A DNA stretch of 64,000 nt. Source: Geodermatophilaceae bacterium NBWT11 (lineage in GTDB: Bacteria; Actinomycetota; Actinomycetes; Mycobacteriales; Geodermatophilaceae). Within the stretch, counting starts at the first letter, position 1, and every line of letters starts with the position of its first letter. Location: positions 868,001-932,000 of the forward strand of contig CP043652.1 in assembly GCA_014218215.1 (NCBI GenBank), read 5' to 3'. The notes beneath the pieces are model-generated. The model searched no databases. It worked only from the letters and a program-made list of their open reading frames with translations, and had not been told where the DNA came from. The position numbers and the translations under genes were made by a program. Positions 1 through 9,452 of this stretch are shown here, one piece after another.

Positions 1-295
1 TCTCGACGGTGGTCTCGGCGACCGGCTCGGTGACGGGGGCGTCCGCGACGGGAGCCGCGGCGGGGGCCGGGCTGCCGACCTGGCGCGCCTCGATGGCGCT
101 CACCAGGTCGCCCTTGCGCATCCGGCCGGTGCCGGCGATGCCCAGTTCGGCGGCCAGGCGCTGCAGCTCCGGCAGGAGCATGCCCGACAGGCCGGTGCCG
201 CGGCGGCGCTTGCCGGCGGCGGCCTCGGCGCCGGAGCCGGCGGACCCGGTGGGGTCGGCGGCGCCATCGGCGACGAGGGAGGTGGTCTCGCTCAC
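1..295 (-). CDS. rho: Transcription termination factor Rho, N-terminal part (runs off the window)
   Basis: Only the first 98 codons are present; the rest lies beyond base 1. The GTG start at 295 opens with SETTSLVADGAADP, then a basic KRRRGTG patch and a Rho N-terminal (SAP-like) segment, LPELQRLAAELGIAGTGRMR, followed by KGDLVSAIEA. That segment is typical of actinobacterial Rho, a hexameric RNA-dependent helicase that ends transcription. After it begins an Ala/Pro/Val/Glu-rich low-complexity stretch, as in the long N-terminal insertion of actinobacterial Rho. It lies downstream of thrB on the same strand, separated by about 250 nt, matching the thrB-rho order of other actinobacteria. The ATPase domain cannot be seen, so the call rests on this short domain and on context. 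Confidence 0.85.
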   Translation of the reverse strand, partial: MSETTSLVADGAADPTGSAGSGAEAAAGKRRRGTGLSGMLLPELQRLAAELGIAGTGRMRKGDLVSAIEARQVGSPAPAAAPVADAPVTEPVAETTVE

Positions 296-363
296 GTACA
301 GGTCCTTCCCTGCGGTGACCTGCGCCTACTGGCGCAGGGGGTGACCGGTGGTCCTCTCGGGTT

Positions 364-384
364 CGCCACGACGTGGTCGTGGCG
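364..384. terminator. Hairpin in the thrB-rho gap
   Basis: A perfect 9-bp inverted repeat (CGCCACGAC / GTCGTGGCG) with a 3-nt loop lies in the gap between the thrB stop and the rho start. It could be a terminator for the threonine operon or part of the rho leader. No T-run follows. The rest of the gap (296-548) shows no gene. Confidence 0.35.
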
Positions 385-548
385 GGACCGAGGAGGGGTT
401 CAGGTCTTCGGGGAGCGGGACGAAGGACGGCAGTCGCGCGTCGTCGACGTCTCGCGATCAGGCTCGCCCGAGGGCGGCTGCACGACGAGCCTAGACACCG
501 GCCGACGCAACTCGCGACATCGGCTGTCCCCGATGCCTCCTCAGGCGG

Positions 549-1472
549 TCATGACGGTACAGCACGGTCTTCGTACCGGACCCGCGCTCCGGACGCCTCG
601 ACCGCCAGGTCCAGCACCTCCCAGCCGGCCGGCACGACGGTGCGGACCAGGGCGGCGTCCTCCGGTCCGGCATCGAGCACGAGCACGCTCGGCCCGGCCC
701 CGGAGACCACGGCCGCGTGCCCGGCGTCGCGCAGGTCGGCGACCAGCGCAGCGGTGTCGGGCATGGCCGCGGCGCGGGGACCCTGGTGCAGGCGGTCCCC
801 GGTCGCCTCGAGCAGGAACTGCGGTGCAGCCGTCAGGGCGTGCACCAGCAGCGCTGCCCGCCCGGCGTTGTACGCGGCGTCCTCGTGCGGGACCACCGAC
901 GGCAGCAGACCGCGGGCCACGTGGGTGGACAGCGTCGTCGTCGGCACGCACACCAGCGGGGTGACCTGGGCGTGGACCGGGAGCGACACCGCCCGCGGGC
1001 CCTCGTCACCGGACCAGGACAGCGTCAACCCCCCGAGCAGGCAGGCGGCCACGTTGTCGGGGTGGCCCTCGATCGCGTCGGCGAGGGCGAGCACGCGGTC
1101 GTCGTCGACGCCGGTGACGGCCGGGCACAACGCCCAGGCCGCCAGGATGCCGGCGACGACGGCAGCCGCGGAGGAGCCGAGCCCCCGGCCCTGCGGGATG
1201 CCGTTGCGGGCGTGCAGGCGCAGGCCGGTCGGGAGCCAGCCCAGGTCGACGCACGCCGCGCGGAAGGCCCGCACGACCAGGTGGGACTCGTCGGTGGGCA
1301 GCTCGCCGGCGCCGACGCCCTCGACGACGACCTCGAGGCCGTCGGCGACGGAGACCTCCAGCTCGTCGAAGAGGGCCAGGGCGAGGCCGGCGCTGTCGAA
1401 GGCCGGACCGAGGTTGGCGCTGGTGGCCGGGACCCGGATGCGGACCGTCCCACCGTTCACGGCGGCGCTCAC
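549..1472 (-). CDS. thrB: Homoserine kinase
   Basis: Phosphorylates homoserine with ATP to O-phosphohomoserine, the substrate of threonine synthase. The 307-residue protein is a GHMP kinase of normal length. The N-terminal substrate motif [15 protein letters not shown] is near residue 15, the Gly/Ser-rich ATP loop [10 protein letters not shown] near 100, and the C-terminal GHMP motif [13 protein letters not shown] is present. I chose the GTG at 1472 because it overlaps the thrC stop in a GTGA junction and puts the GHMP domain at the expected distance from the N terminus; the open frame continues 75 nt further upstream. It is the last gene of the argS-lysA-hom-thrC-thrB operon and was probably translationally coupled to thrC. 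Confidence 0.93.
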   Translation of the reverse strand: MSAAVNGGTVRIRVPATSANLGPAFDSAGLALALFDELEVSVADGLEVVVEGVGAGELPTDESHLVVRAFRAACVDLGWLPTGLRLHARNGIPQGRGLGSSAAAVVAGILAAWALCPAVTGVDDDRVLALADAIEGHPDNVAACLLGGLTLSWSGDEGPRAVSLPVHAQVTPLVCVPTTTLSTHVARGLLPSVVPHEDAAYNAGRAALLVHALTAAPQFLLEATGDRLHQGPRAAAMPDTAALVADLRDAGHAAVVSGAGPSVLVLDAGPEDAALVRTVVPAGWEVLDLAVEASGARVRYEDRAVPS

Positions 1473-2531
1473 AGGCCCAGCTGTGCGGCCGCGGCCTGCG
1501 CGTCGACCGGGATCGTCACCGGGGCCGGGGCCCCGGAGATGGCCCACTCCGGGTCCTTGAGCCCGTTGCCGGTCACCGTGCAGACGACCCGCTGGCCGGG
1601 CTCGAGCTCACCGGCAGCCGCCACCTGCAGCAGCCCGGCGACCGAGGCGGCCGAGGCGGGCTCCACGAAGACGGCCTCGGTGCGGGCCAGCAGCCGGTAG
1701 GCGGCCAGGATCGCCCGGTCGGTGACGGCGTCGATCCGCCCGCCGGAGTCGTCACGCGCGGTGAGCGCCTTGGCCCAGGAGGCCGGGTTGCCGATCCGGA
1801 TCGCGGTGGCGATCGTGCTCGGGTTCTCCACGACCGCGCCGTTGACGATGGGGGCCGAACCGGCGGCCTGGAAGCCCCACATCCGGGGCCGCTTCGTGGC
1901 CGGGCCGTCGTCGCAGTACTCCCGGTAGCCCTGCCAGTAGGCGGTGATGTTGCCGGCGTTGCCGACGGGCAGGCAGTGGATGTCCGGGGCGTCGCCGAGC
2001 ACGTCGACGATCTCGAACGAGGCGGTCTTCTGCCCCTCGATCCGGTACTGGTTGACGCTGTTGACCAGGCTGACCGGGTAGTCGATCGCGAGCTTGGAGG
2101 CCAGCGCCAGGCAGTCGTCGAAGTTGCCGGTGACCTGCAGCAGCTTGGCCCCGTGCACCAGGGCCTGGGCCAGCTTGCCGGTGGCGATCTTCCCCTGCGG
2201 CACGAGGACGGCGCAGACCAGACCGGCGCGGGCGGCGTAGGCCGCGGCACTGGCCGAGGTGTTGCCGGTGGAGGCGCAGATGACGGCCTGCGCGCCCTCC
2301 TCGACGGCCTTGGTGATGGCCATCGTCATGCCGCGGTCCTTGAACGAACCGGTGGGGTTCGCGCCCTCGACCTTGAGGTAGACGTCGCACCCGGTGCGGC
2401 GGGACAGCTCGGGGGCAGGCACCAGCGGGGGTGGCGCCCTCCTGCAGCGTCACCACCGGGGTGCTGGCGGTGACCGGCAGGCGGTCCCGGTAGGCCTCGA
2501 TGAGCCCGGGCCAGAACGGTGACGCGGTCAT
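1469..2531 (-). pseudogene. thrC: Threonine synthase, frameshifted near its N terminus
   Basis: PLP enzyme converting O-phosphohomoserine to threonine. The ATG at 2531 overlaps the hom stop (ATGA) and encodes MTASPFWPGLIEAYRDRL and then [12 protein letters not shown]. The frame then breaks at a run of five G (2427-2431). The remaining 317 residues continue in the next frame with [19 protein letters not shown] and the PLP-lysine motif [11 protein letters not shown]. Removing one base from the run reads ...[11 protein letters not shown]... without a gap and gives about 353 residues, the family norm. Everything after the break shows intact ThrC sequence ([31 protein letters not shown]). I infer a sequencing or assembly indel, or a very recent mutation, in a functional gene. 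Confidence 0.88.
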
Positions 2532-3843
2532 GACAGTCCCTCCACGCGCAGCACGCTGGTCACGGCCCGGACGGCCGGCATCTCGCGCAGCCGGGAGATG
2601 GTGGCAGACAGCGCCGCGTCCGGGGCGCGGTGGGTGACGATCACCAGGGTGGCGGCCTCGCCGGCGCCGTCCTGGCGGACGGTGGAGATGCTCACGCCCT
2701 GCGCGGCGAACTCCTGCGCGACGGTGGCCAGCACACCCGGCTTGTCGGCCACGTCGAGGCTGACGTGGTACCGGGTGGGGGTGTCGGCCATCGGCGCGAC
2801 CGGCAGGCCCGCGTAGGCGGTGGTGCCCGGCCCGGCGACGCCGGCGACCCGGTTGCGGGCCACCGCGACCAGGTCACCGAGCACGGCCGACGCCGTCGGC
2901 TCTCCTCCGGCGCCCTGGCCGTAGAACATCAGCTGTCCGGCGGCCTCGGCCTCGACGAAGACCGCGTTGAACGCACCGCCGACCGAGGCCAGCGGGTGCG
3001 AGGTGGGGATCATCGCCGGGTGCACGCGGACGGCGATCGCGTCGCCGTCGGCGCCGGACACCTTCTCGCAGATCGCCAGCAGCTTCACCGTGCAGCCGAT
3101 CTCGGTGGCCCGGGCGACGTCGGTGGAGGACACCGCGGAGATGCCCTCGCGGTAGACGTCGGCGGCGGTGACCGGCGAGTGGAAGGCCAGCGACGCCAGG
3201 ATCGCCGCCTTCGCGGCGGCGTCGAAGCCGTCCACGTCGGCGGTCGGGTCGGCCTCGGCGTAGCCCAGCTCGGTGGCCTCGGCCAGCGCCTCGGCGAACC
3301 CGGCACCGGTCTCGGCCATCCGGGACAGGATGTAGTTCGTCGTCCCGTTGACGATGCCGACCACCCGGGTCAGCTGGTCCCCGGCGAGGGACTCGCGCAG
3401 CGGGCGCAGCAGCGGGATGGCCCCGGCGACGGCGGCCTCGTAGTAGAGGTCCACCCCGGCGTCGGCGGCCGCGGCGTGCAGCGCGACGCTGTCGTCGGCC
3501 AGCAGCGCCTTGTTCGCGCTGACCACCGACTTGCCGGCGTCGAACGCGGCCAGCATGAGCGAGCGGGCCGGCTCGATCCCGCCGATCACCTCGACCACGA
3601 GGTCGACGTCGGGCGAGGTGACCAGCGCGTGCGCGTCGGTGGTCAGCAGCTCGGCGGGCACCTCGGGTGCCGGTCGGGCCGGCGGACGGCGACCCCGGCC
3701 ACCTGCACCGGTCGCCCCACCCGGGCGGTGATGTCGTCGGCCTGGTCGGCGAGCAGCCGCAGCACGGCGGACCCGACCGTGCCGCAGCCGAGCAGGGCGA
3801 CCCGCAGCGGGGCGCCGTTCGGGGCTGGCGAGGGTGCGGTCAC
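2528..3843 (-). pseudogene. hom: Homoserine dehydrogenase, frameshifted after the NAD-binding motif
   Basis: Reduces aspartate semialdehyde to homoserine. The GTG at 3843 overlaps the lysA stop. The first frame encodes the Rossmann motif VALLGCGTVGSAVL and reaches AVRRPDRHP. The frame then breaks at a three-G run (3665-3667) and hits a stop at 3643. The next frame carries on with EVPAELLTTDAHALV, the catalytic-domain signatures VVEVIGGIEPA and VVSANKALLA, NGTTNYILSRM, and a C-terminal ACT domain (HVSLDVADKPGVLATVAQEF) for threonine feedback control. Adding one base restores RRPDRHPEVPAELL and about 438 residues, normal for actinobacterial Hom. The shift has the opposite sign to that in thrC. 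A base-call indel seems more likely than true loss. Confidence 0.88.
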
Positions 3844-5321
3844 GAGGGGCTCCCGACGGCGGGCTGCGAGGGTGCGACAGCAGGGGCGGGGACGTCGGCG
3901 AGGACGGCGTCGAGGGCGAACACGTCCGACAGTGTCTGCCGTCGGACGATCTCGGCCGACACCCCGTCCCGCACGGCGACCACCGGCGGCTTGAGCAGGT
4001 AGTTGTAGTTCGAGGCCATCGACCAGCAGTAGGCCCCGGTGGCGGCGACGGCGAGCAGGTCACCGGCGACCACGTCCGAGGGCAGCCACAGGTCCCTGAC
4101 CAGCACGTCCCCGCTCTCGCAGTGCTTGCCGACGACGCGGCACAGCGCCGGCGGGGCGGTCGAGACGCGGTTGGCCAGCACGCAGGTGTAGTTGGCGTCG
4201 TACAGCGCGGTGCGGATGTTGTCGCTCATCCCGCCGTCCACCGAGACGTAGTTGCGCACCATCGGCGTCCCCGGGGACCCCGAGGCACCGAGCCGGACCG
4301 GCTTGATGGTGCCGATCTCGTAGAGGGTCACCGTGCCGGGTCCGGCGATGGCGCGGCCGGGCTCGACGGCCAGCCGCGGGACGGCGAGGCCGAGCTCGGC
4401 GCACTCCGCGGCGACGATGGAGCGGAGCTTGACCGCGACGTCCTCGGCGGCGACCGGGTCGTCGTCGGGCAGGTAGGCGATGCCGAACCCGCCACCGAGG
4501 TTGAGCTCGGGCAGCACCAGCCCGGTGGCGTCGCGGACGGCGCCCATCAGGCCGACCACCCGGTGCGCGGCCGCCTCGAAGCCGGCGGTGTCGAAGATCT
4601 GCGAACCGATGTGGCTGTGCAGCCCGGCCAGCTGGAGCGCGGGCTCCCCCACCACCCGCACGGCGGCGGCCAGGGCGTCGCCGGTGGCCAGCGAGAACCC
4701 GAACTTCTGGTCCTCGTGGGCGGTGGCGATGAACTCGTGGGTGTGCGCCTCGATGCCCACCGTCGAGCGGATGAGCACCGGCACCGGGGCGCCGCCGGCG
4801 GCGACCCGGGCGGCGGCCAGCGGCACCAGGCGGTCGATCTCGTCGAAGGAGTCCAGCACCACGTGGCCGATGCCGGCGTCCACGGCCAGCGCCAGCTCCA
4901 GCACCGACTTGTTGTTGCCGTGCAGCGCGATCCGGCCCGCGGGGAAGCCCGCGGCCAGCGCGATCGACAGCTCGTTGCCACTGCAGGCGTCCAGGTGCAG
5001 GCCGTCCTCGGCGACCCACCGGGCCACCTGCCCGCAGAGGACCGCCTTGGACGCGTAGTGCACGTCGGCGCCGTCGAACGCGGCGGCGAAGTCCGCGGCC
5101 CGGCCGCGGAAGTCGGCCTCGTCCAGGACGAACAGCGGGGTGCCGTGCTCCCGGGCCAGGTCGGTGACCGACCGGCCGGCCAGGTGCAGCTCGCCGTCGA
5201 CCCGGGTCGCCCCGCGCGGCCAGACCTGCGCGTCGAGCTCGCCGAGGGAGGCCGGCGGTGCGCCGGCGGCCGAGGGCGGGGTGAGGTTGCCGTGCAGCGG
5301 ACCTGCCGGGTGCGCCCTCAC
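3840..5321 (-). CDS. lysA: Diaminopimelate decarboxylase
   Basis: Final step of lysine synthesis: decarboxylates meso-diaminopimelate. The 493-residue fold-type III PLP enzyme has the PLP lysine in [15 protein letters not shown] (about K92), the glycine loop [11 protein letters not shown], the substrate-site motif [11 protein letters not shown] near the C terminus and the active-site cysteine stretch [11 protein letters not shown]. The GTG start at 5321 overlaps the argS stop by 4 nt, and the stop overlaps the hom start. This frame is also open through much of argS, so an ORF caller could wrongly extend the start. The first 25 residues are a low-complexity lead-in. The position between argS and hom matches the standard actinobacterial operon. 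Confidence 0.95.
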   Translation of the reverse strand: MRAHPAGPLHGNLTPPSAAGAPPASLGELDAQVWPRGATRVDGELHLAGRSVTDLAREHGTPLFVLDEADFRGRAADFAAAFDGADVHYASKAVLCGQVARWVAEDGLHLDACSGNELSIALAAGFPAGRIALHGNNKSVLELALAVDAGIGHVVLDSFDEIDRLVPLAAARVAAGGAPVPVLIRSTVGIEAHTHEFIATAHEDQKFGFSLATGDALAAAVRVVGEPALQLAGLHSHIGSQIFDTAGFEAAAHRVVGLMGAVRDATGLVLPELNLGGGFGIAYLPDDDPVAAEDVAVKLRSIVAAECAELGLAVPRLAVEPGRAIAGPGTVTLYEIGTIKPVRLGASGSPGTPMVRNYVSVDGGMSDNIRTALYDANYTCVLANRVSTAPPALCRVVGKHCESGDVLVRDLWLPSDVVAGDLLAVAATGAYCWSMASNYNYLLKPPVVAVRDGVSAEIVRRQTLSDVFALDAVLADVPAPAVAPSQPAVGSPS

Positions 5322-6979
5322 ATCCGCTCCGGGGCGTGCACGCCGAGCACGGTCAGGCCGTTGCGCAGCACCGTGGCGGTCGCCGCGCACAGCCACAGGC
5401 GGGCGACGGTGGTCGGGGTGGACTCCTCGTCCCCGCGCGGGAGCACCCGGCACGAGTCGTAGAACCGGTGGTAGGTCCCGGCCAGCTCCTCCAGGTAGCG
5501 GGCCACCCGGTGCGGGGCGCGCAGCTCGGCCGCGGCGGTGACCACCCGGGGGAACTCGGCGATCGCCCGCAGCAGGTCGGTCTCCCGGGGGTGGGCCAGC
5601 GCGGTGGCGTCGACGTCGTCCGCGGTGCCCAGGGCGATGCCCAGGTCGGCAGCACCCCGCAGCAGCGAGGAGATCCGGGCGTGCGCGTACTGGACGTAGA
5701 AGACCGGGTTGTCGCTGGACTGCCGGCTCCAGAGGTCCAGGTCGAGGTCGATCTGCTGGTCGACCGAGGCCCGGGCCAGCGCGTAGCGGGCGGCGTCGGC
5801 GCCGACGGCCTCGGTGAGGTCGGCCAGGTTGATCACGGTGCCGGCCCGCTTGCTCATCTTCAGCGGCTGGCCGTCGCGGACCAGGTTCACCAGCTGACCC
5901 AGCAGGATCTCCAGGTTCTGCGCCGGGTCGTCGCCCAGTGCGGACACCAGCGCCTTGTAGCGGCCGACGTACCCGGCGTGGTCGGCGCCGAGCATGATCA
6001 CGACCTTGTCGAAGCCCCGGTCCCGCTTGTCCTGGTAGTAGGCGCAGTCGGCGGCGAAGTAGGTGTAGTCGCCGTCGCTCTTGACCAGCGGCCGGTCCTT
6101 GTCGTCCCCGAAGTCGGTGGTCCGGAGCCAGGTGGCGCCGTCGGCCTCGTAGACGTGGCCGCGGGCACGCAGGGTGTCGATCGCCCGCTGCAGCGCCCCG
6201 CTCTCGTGCAGCGTCGCCTCGGAGAAGTAGGTGTCGAAGACGACGCCGAAGTCGGCCAGCGAGCTCTTGATCTCGGCGAACATCAGCTCGACCCCGCGCA
6301 CCCGGAAGCGCTCCTGCTGCTCGGCCTCGGGGAGCTCGGCCACCCCGGGCTCGGCCGCGACCACGGCCGCGGCGATCTCGCCGATGTAGCTGCCGGCGTA
6401 CCCGTCCTCGGGGGCGGGCTGCCCGTGCGCGGCGGCCATCAGGCTGCGGGCGAACCGGTCGATCTGGGAACCGGCGTCGTTGAAGTAGTACTCGCGGCTG
6501 ACGTCGGCACCGGTGGCGGTGAGCAGGCGGCCCAGCGCATCGCCGACCGCGGCCCACCGGGTGCCGCCGATGTGCACCGGGCCCGTCGGGTTGGCCGAGA
6601 CGAACTCCAGGTTGACCTTCAGCCCGGCGAAGGCATCGGTGCGCCCGTAGGCCGCACCGGCGGCGACGGCGTCGACCGCGATCTGGCCGAGGGCACCCTG
6701 GGTGAAGGTGATGTTGAGGAACCCGGGGCCGGCCACGTCGACCCGCGCCACGCCCGGCTGCTCCCGCAGGTCCGCGGCCAGCAGCTCGGCCACCTCCCGC
6801 GGCGGACGGCCGGCGGCCTTGGCCAGCTTGAGGGCCACCGTGGTCGCGTAGTCGCCGTGCTCGGGGTTGCGTGGGCGCTCCACCACGACGTCGTCCGGGA
6901 CGGGCACGGCCAGGGCGCCGCGCTCCACGGCCCCGGCCACGACGGAGCGGACGAGGGCGCTGAGCTGCTCGGGTGTCAC
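5318..6979 (-). CDS. argS: Arginyl-tRNA synthetase
   Basis: Class I aminoacyl-tRNA synthetase charging tRNA-Arg. The 553-residue protein has the N-terminal Arg-tRNA-synthetase domain, a HIGH-type motif ([12 protein letters not shown], about residue 136), a full KMSKR motif (LKMSKRAGT, about 355) and a C-terminal DALR anticodon-binding domain ending [10 protein letters not shown]. The GTG start at 6979 lies 6 nt after a TAGGAT box, suggesting a leaderless transcript that drives the whole argS-lysA-hom-thrC-thrB operon. A tRNA-Arg(CCG) gene lies about 1.8 kb away on the other strand. Confidence 0.96.
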   Translation of the reverse strand: MTPEQLSALVRSVVAGAVERGALAVPVPDDVVVERPRNPEHGDYATTVALKLAKAAGRPPREVAELLAADLREQPGVARVDVAGPGFLNITFTQGALGQIAVDAVAAGAAYGRTDAFAGLKVNLEFVSANPTGPVHIGGTRWAAVGDALGRLLTATGADVSREYYFNDAGSQIDRFARSLMAAAHGQPAPEDGYAGSYIGEIAAAVVAAEPGVAELPEAEQQERFRVRGVELMFAEIKSSLADFGVVFDTYFSEATLHESGALQRAIDTLRARGHVYEADGATWLRTTDFGDDKDRPLVKSDGDYTYFAADCAYYQDKRDRGFDKVVIMLGADHAGYVGRYKALVSALGDDPAQNLEILLGQLVNLVRDGQPLKMSKRAGTVINLADLTEAVGADAARYALARASVDQQIDLDLDLWSRQSSDNPVFYVQYAHARISSLLRGAADLGIALGTADDVDATALAHPRETDLLRAIAEFPRVVTAAAELRAPHRVARYLEELAGTYHRFYDSCRVLPRGDEESTPTTVARLWLCAATATVLRNGLTVLGVHAPERM

Positions 6980-6985
6980 CCGGTG

Positions 6986-6991
6986 ATCCTA
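6986..6991 (-). promoter_or_regulatory. Leaderless -10 box for argS operon
   Basis: TAGGAT lies 6 nt before the argS GTG, the spacing expected when transcription begins at the start codon. No convincing -35 is visible. Confidence 0.45.
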
Positions 6992-7193
6992 GAAGAGGGG
7001 AACGACCGCATTCCCCGCGCCGTTGAGGCACACAGGCCCCCGTGGGCGGTGTCACAGCACCCGGAGAGCACAGCTCCGCCACCTACACTCGCCCGCCGAG
7101 ACGCCTGGGGAGCGTGCGCGACCGCGCGAACGCCCCGGGTGCACCCCGCGCGGGCGCACCACCCGAGTCAGACGAGCCGGAACTGGAGTGGCC

Positions 7194-8063
7194 TTGCCCG
7201 AGGACCCGAAGCCCGAGAACGCCAAGCCCGGGGCCCGCCCGGCGAACCGGACGCCCGGCAAGGGCGCCGGTGGCCGTGCGGCCACCCCGGCAGGCAAGGG
7301 CCTGGGCGGCTCGGCCGGCAAGGGCGGCGGCAAGGGCGCGTCGGCCAGCCGCACCGGCAAGGGCCGCACCCGGCCCGCCACCCAGGCCGCCGTCGCGAAG
7401 CCCAGGCCGTGGGGCCTCATCGCCGCCGCGGTCGCCGTCGTCGTCTTCGCCGGTGCGGTGATCGGTTACGCCGTCTACGCGGTGAACCGGTCCAACGCCG
7501 ACCAGGTCACCAGCGCCGACCAGATCCAGGGCGTGCAGACCTTCGACTACGCCGCCGGCCAGCAGCACGTGTCCACCCCGGTGGACTACCAGCAGTCCCC
7601 GCCGGTCGGTGGGCCGCACGACGGCGAGTGGGCCGACTGCACCGGCACGGTCTACGACGTCGACATCCGGCACGAGAACGCCGTGCACGGCCTCGAGCAC
7701 GGTGCCGTGTGGATCACCTACGACCCGGACACGATCAGCGACGAGGACCTGTCCACGCTGACCGACCTGGTCGAGGGCAACTCCGGGATGATGCTGAGCC
7801 CCTACGCCGGGCTGACCTCCCCGATCAGCCTGCAGTCCTGGAACCACCAGCTGGCCGTGGACTCCGCGACCGACCCCCGCGTCGAGCAGTTCGTCGACTT
7901 CTTCGTGTTCGGCCAGGACGAGGACGGCGAGCCGCTGTACCCCGAGCCGGGTGCCAGCTGCGAGAACCCGCTGTTCGCCGAGACCCCCCTGGTCGTCGGG
8001 GACAGCAGCCGGTCCGGTGCCGCCGAGGTGCCCACCGACAGCGAGACGACGACCGCTCCGTGA
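7194..8063 (+). CDS. DUF3105 membrane-anchored protein
   Basis: Unknown function. The N-terminal 60 residues form a Lys/Gly/Ala-rich basic tail. One membrane segment follows (LIAAAVAVVVFAGAVIGYAV), then an outside domain of about 200 residues carrying the DUF3105 signature: a conserved Cys in DCTGTVYD, paired His in HENAVHGLEHGAVWITY, and a second Cys near the C terminus (GASCENPLFAE). I chose TTG at 7194 because CTGGAG sits 5 nt before it; GTG at 7188 overlaps that site. The stop overlaps the start of a DUF305 gene (GTGA), so the two are probably made together. The His/Cys content suggests metal binding, but this is inference. Confidence 0.85.
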   Translation: MPEDPKPENAKPGARPANRTPGKGAGGRAATPAGKGLGGSAGKGGGKGASASRTGKGRTRPATQAAVAKPRPWGLIAAAVAVVVFAGAVIGYAVYAVNRSNADQVTSADQIQGVQTFDYAAGQQHVSTPVDYQQSPPVGGPHDGEWADCTGTVYDVDIRHENAVHGLEHGAVWITYDPDTISDEDLSTLTDLVEGNSGMMLSPYAGLTSPISLQSWNHQLAVDSATDPRVEQFVDFFVFGQDEDGEPLYPEPGASCENPLFAETPLVVGDSSRSGAAEVPTDSETTTAP

Positions 8064-8752
8064 GCACCGTGACGAGCGACCCGGAGACCACCCCCGACAC
8101 CGACGGCGGCCCCGCCCGTGGGCCGGTCCGGTGGGTCAGCGGGTTGCTCGTCGCGGTGATCGCCGTGGCGGCGCTGCTGGCCGGCGGCGGGCTGGCGGTG
8201 GCCCTGGGCATCGGGCGCACCGACGACCCCACGGTCGGCTCGGTCGACGTCGGGTTCGCCCAGGACATGTCCCGCCACCACCTGCAGGCCGTGGAGATGG
8301 CCAACCTGGCCCCCGACCGCAGCACCGACCCCGAGGTCCGTCAGCTGGCCTTCGACATCTCGGCCACCCAGACCAACCAGGCCGGCCGCATGCAGGGCTG
8401 GCTGTCGCTGTGGGGAGCCCCGATCACCAACCGGGACACCATGACCTGGATGGGCGAGGGTGCGCACGACCACGCGATGGCCGAGGGCGACCTGATGCCC
8501 GGCATGGCCACCGAGGACGAGCTCGCCGAACTGCGGTCGCTGAGCGGCACCGCCTTCGACGTCCGGTTCCTGCAGCTGATGATCCGGCACCACCAGGGCG
8601 GGCTGGAGATGGCGACCGAGGGGGCCGACCGCGCCTCCGTCGGCGTCGTCCGCGGCCTGGCCCGGTCGATCGCGGAGACCCAGGCGGCGGAGTCCACGAC
8701 CATGGCCCAGATGCTGGCCGCGCGGGGCGCCTCGCCCCTGCCCGCACCCTGA
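8060..8752 (+). CDS. DUF305 family membrane-anchored protein
   Basis: The 230-residue protein has a short N terminus, one membrane segment (VSGLLVAVIAVAALLAGGGL) and an outside DUF305 domain with the two characteristic His/Met-rich helices, AQDMSRHHLQAVEMA and MIRHHQGGLEMA, separated by a Met-rich linker. DUF305 is a ferritin-like four-helix fold, often found near copper-handling genes, although its role is not firmly known. The GTG start overlaps the stop of the DUF3105 gene. No copper ATPase or CopC-like gene is adjacent here. Confidence 0.87.
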   Translation: MSTVTSDPETTPDTDGGPARGPVRWVSGLLVAVIAVAALLAGGGLAVALGIGRTDDPTVGSVDVGFAQDMSRHHLQAVEMANLAPDRSTDPEVRQLAFDISATQTNQAGRMQGWLSLWGAPITNRDTMTWMGEGAHDHAMAEGDLMPGMATEDELAELRSLSGTAFDVRFLQLMIRHHQGGLEMATEGADRASVGVVRGLARSIAETQAAESTTMAQMLAARGASPLPAP

Positions 8753-8815
8753 GCCCCCCGGTCGGGACACCGGTCCCCGGCTGCTAACGTCTGCACCGCT
8801 TCCCCAACCACACGA

Positions 8816-8890
8816 GCCCCCGTAGCTCAGGGGATAGAGCACTGCCCTCCGGAGGCAGGGGCGCAGGTTCGAATCCTGCCGGGGGCACCA
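8816..8890 (+). tRNA. tRNA-Arg(CCG)
   Basis: The full cloverleaf can be folded: acceptor GCCCCCG/CGGGGGC, D-arm AGCTC/GAGC, anticodon stem CTGCC/GGCAG with loop CTCCGGA (anticodon CCG, reading CGG), T-arm GCAGG TTCGAAT CCTGC. The discriminator is A and CCA is encoded at 8888-8890. A strong hairpin follows at once. Confidence 0.97.
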
Positions 8891-8901
8891 CCACACGCAC
8901 C

Positions 8902-8927
8902 GGGCCGGGTCCACCAGGACCCGGCCC
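8902..8927 (+). terminator. Hairpin after tRNA-Arg
   Basis: A perfect 11-bp stem (GGGCCGGGTCC / GGACCCGGCCC) with an ACCA loop begins 11 nt after the tRNA CCA. Outer ACGCAC/GTGCGT bases can extend it. No T-run, as is usual in high-GC actinobacteria. Confidence 0.75.
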
Positions 8928-8960
8928 GACGTGCGTCGGGGGTCTGCCCAGGAGGAAGCC

Positions 8961-9452
8961 GTGCCGCGCTCGATGACGGTCTCGGACACCGTGCTGGTGT
9001 CCGCCCCGCCGGCCACGGTGTACGCCCTGGTCGCCGACCCCACCCGCACCGCGGAGTGGAGCCCGGAGAACCGGGGTGCCCGCACGCCCGGCGCCGGTCC
9101 GCTGGCCGTCGGGGCGGTGTTCACCGGCCGCAACGAGCGGCACGGCGCCCGCTGGACCACCGAGTGCGTGGTCACCGCCGCCGACCCCGGCGAGCGGTTC
9201 GCCTTCCGGGTGCGGGCGATCGGGCTGCGCACGCCGCGGGTGCGGGCCCGGATCGCCCGCTGGGAGCACCGGCTGGAGGCCACCTCCGACGGCGGCACCC
9301 GGGTCACCCAGACCTGGACCGACGAGCGACGCTGGCCGGACCCGGTGGCCGCGGTCGTCGACCGGGTGCTGACCCGCAGCAGCTTCGCGGCCTTCCAGCG
9401 GGAGAACCTGGCCACCAGCCTGGCCCGGCTGAAGCAGCTGGTCGAGGCGTGA
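8961..9452 (+). CDS. SRPBCC-family (START-like) protein
   Basis: The 163-residue protein looks like a polyketide cyclase/dehydrase-type SRPBCC protein, a hydrophobic-pocket fold that binds lipids or small ligands. It starts with the typical strand and helix (SDTVLVSAPPATVYALVADP), has the TAEWSPEN segment, and ends with a long C-terminal helix (SSFAAFQRENLATSLARL). The GTG at 8961 is chosen because AGGAGGA lies about 4 nt before it; an in-frame GTG at 8931 would fall inside the tRNA terminator region. The stop overlaps the next gene, an MFS transporter, so the two form a unit. The ligand is unknown. Confidence 0.8.
   Translation: MPRSMTVSDTVLVSAPPATVYALVADPTRTAEWSPENRGARTPGAGPLAVGAVFTGRNERHGARWTTECVVTAADPGERFAFRVRAIGLRTPRVRARIARWEHRLEATSDGGTRVTQTWTDERRWPDPVAAVVDRVLTRSSFAAFQRENLATSLARLKQLVEA

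Noticed and set aside
341-1700. Several plus-strand frames of 200-400 codons over thrB
   Set aside because: All are antisense to well-supported thrB and thrC and show only Arg/Pro/Ala-rich sequence.
2426-3668. Programmed ribosomal frameshifting in hom and thrC
   Set aside because: The two shifts would need opposite directions, no slippery heptamer or downstream stem is seen, and these families are not known to use frameshifting.
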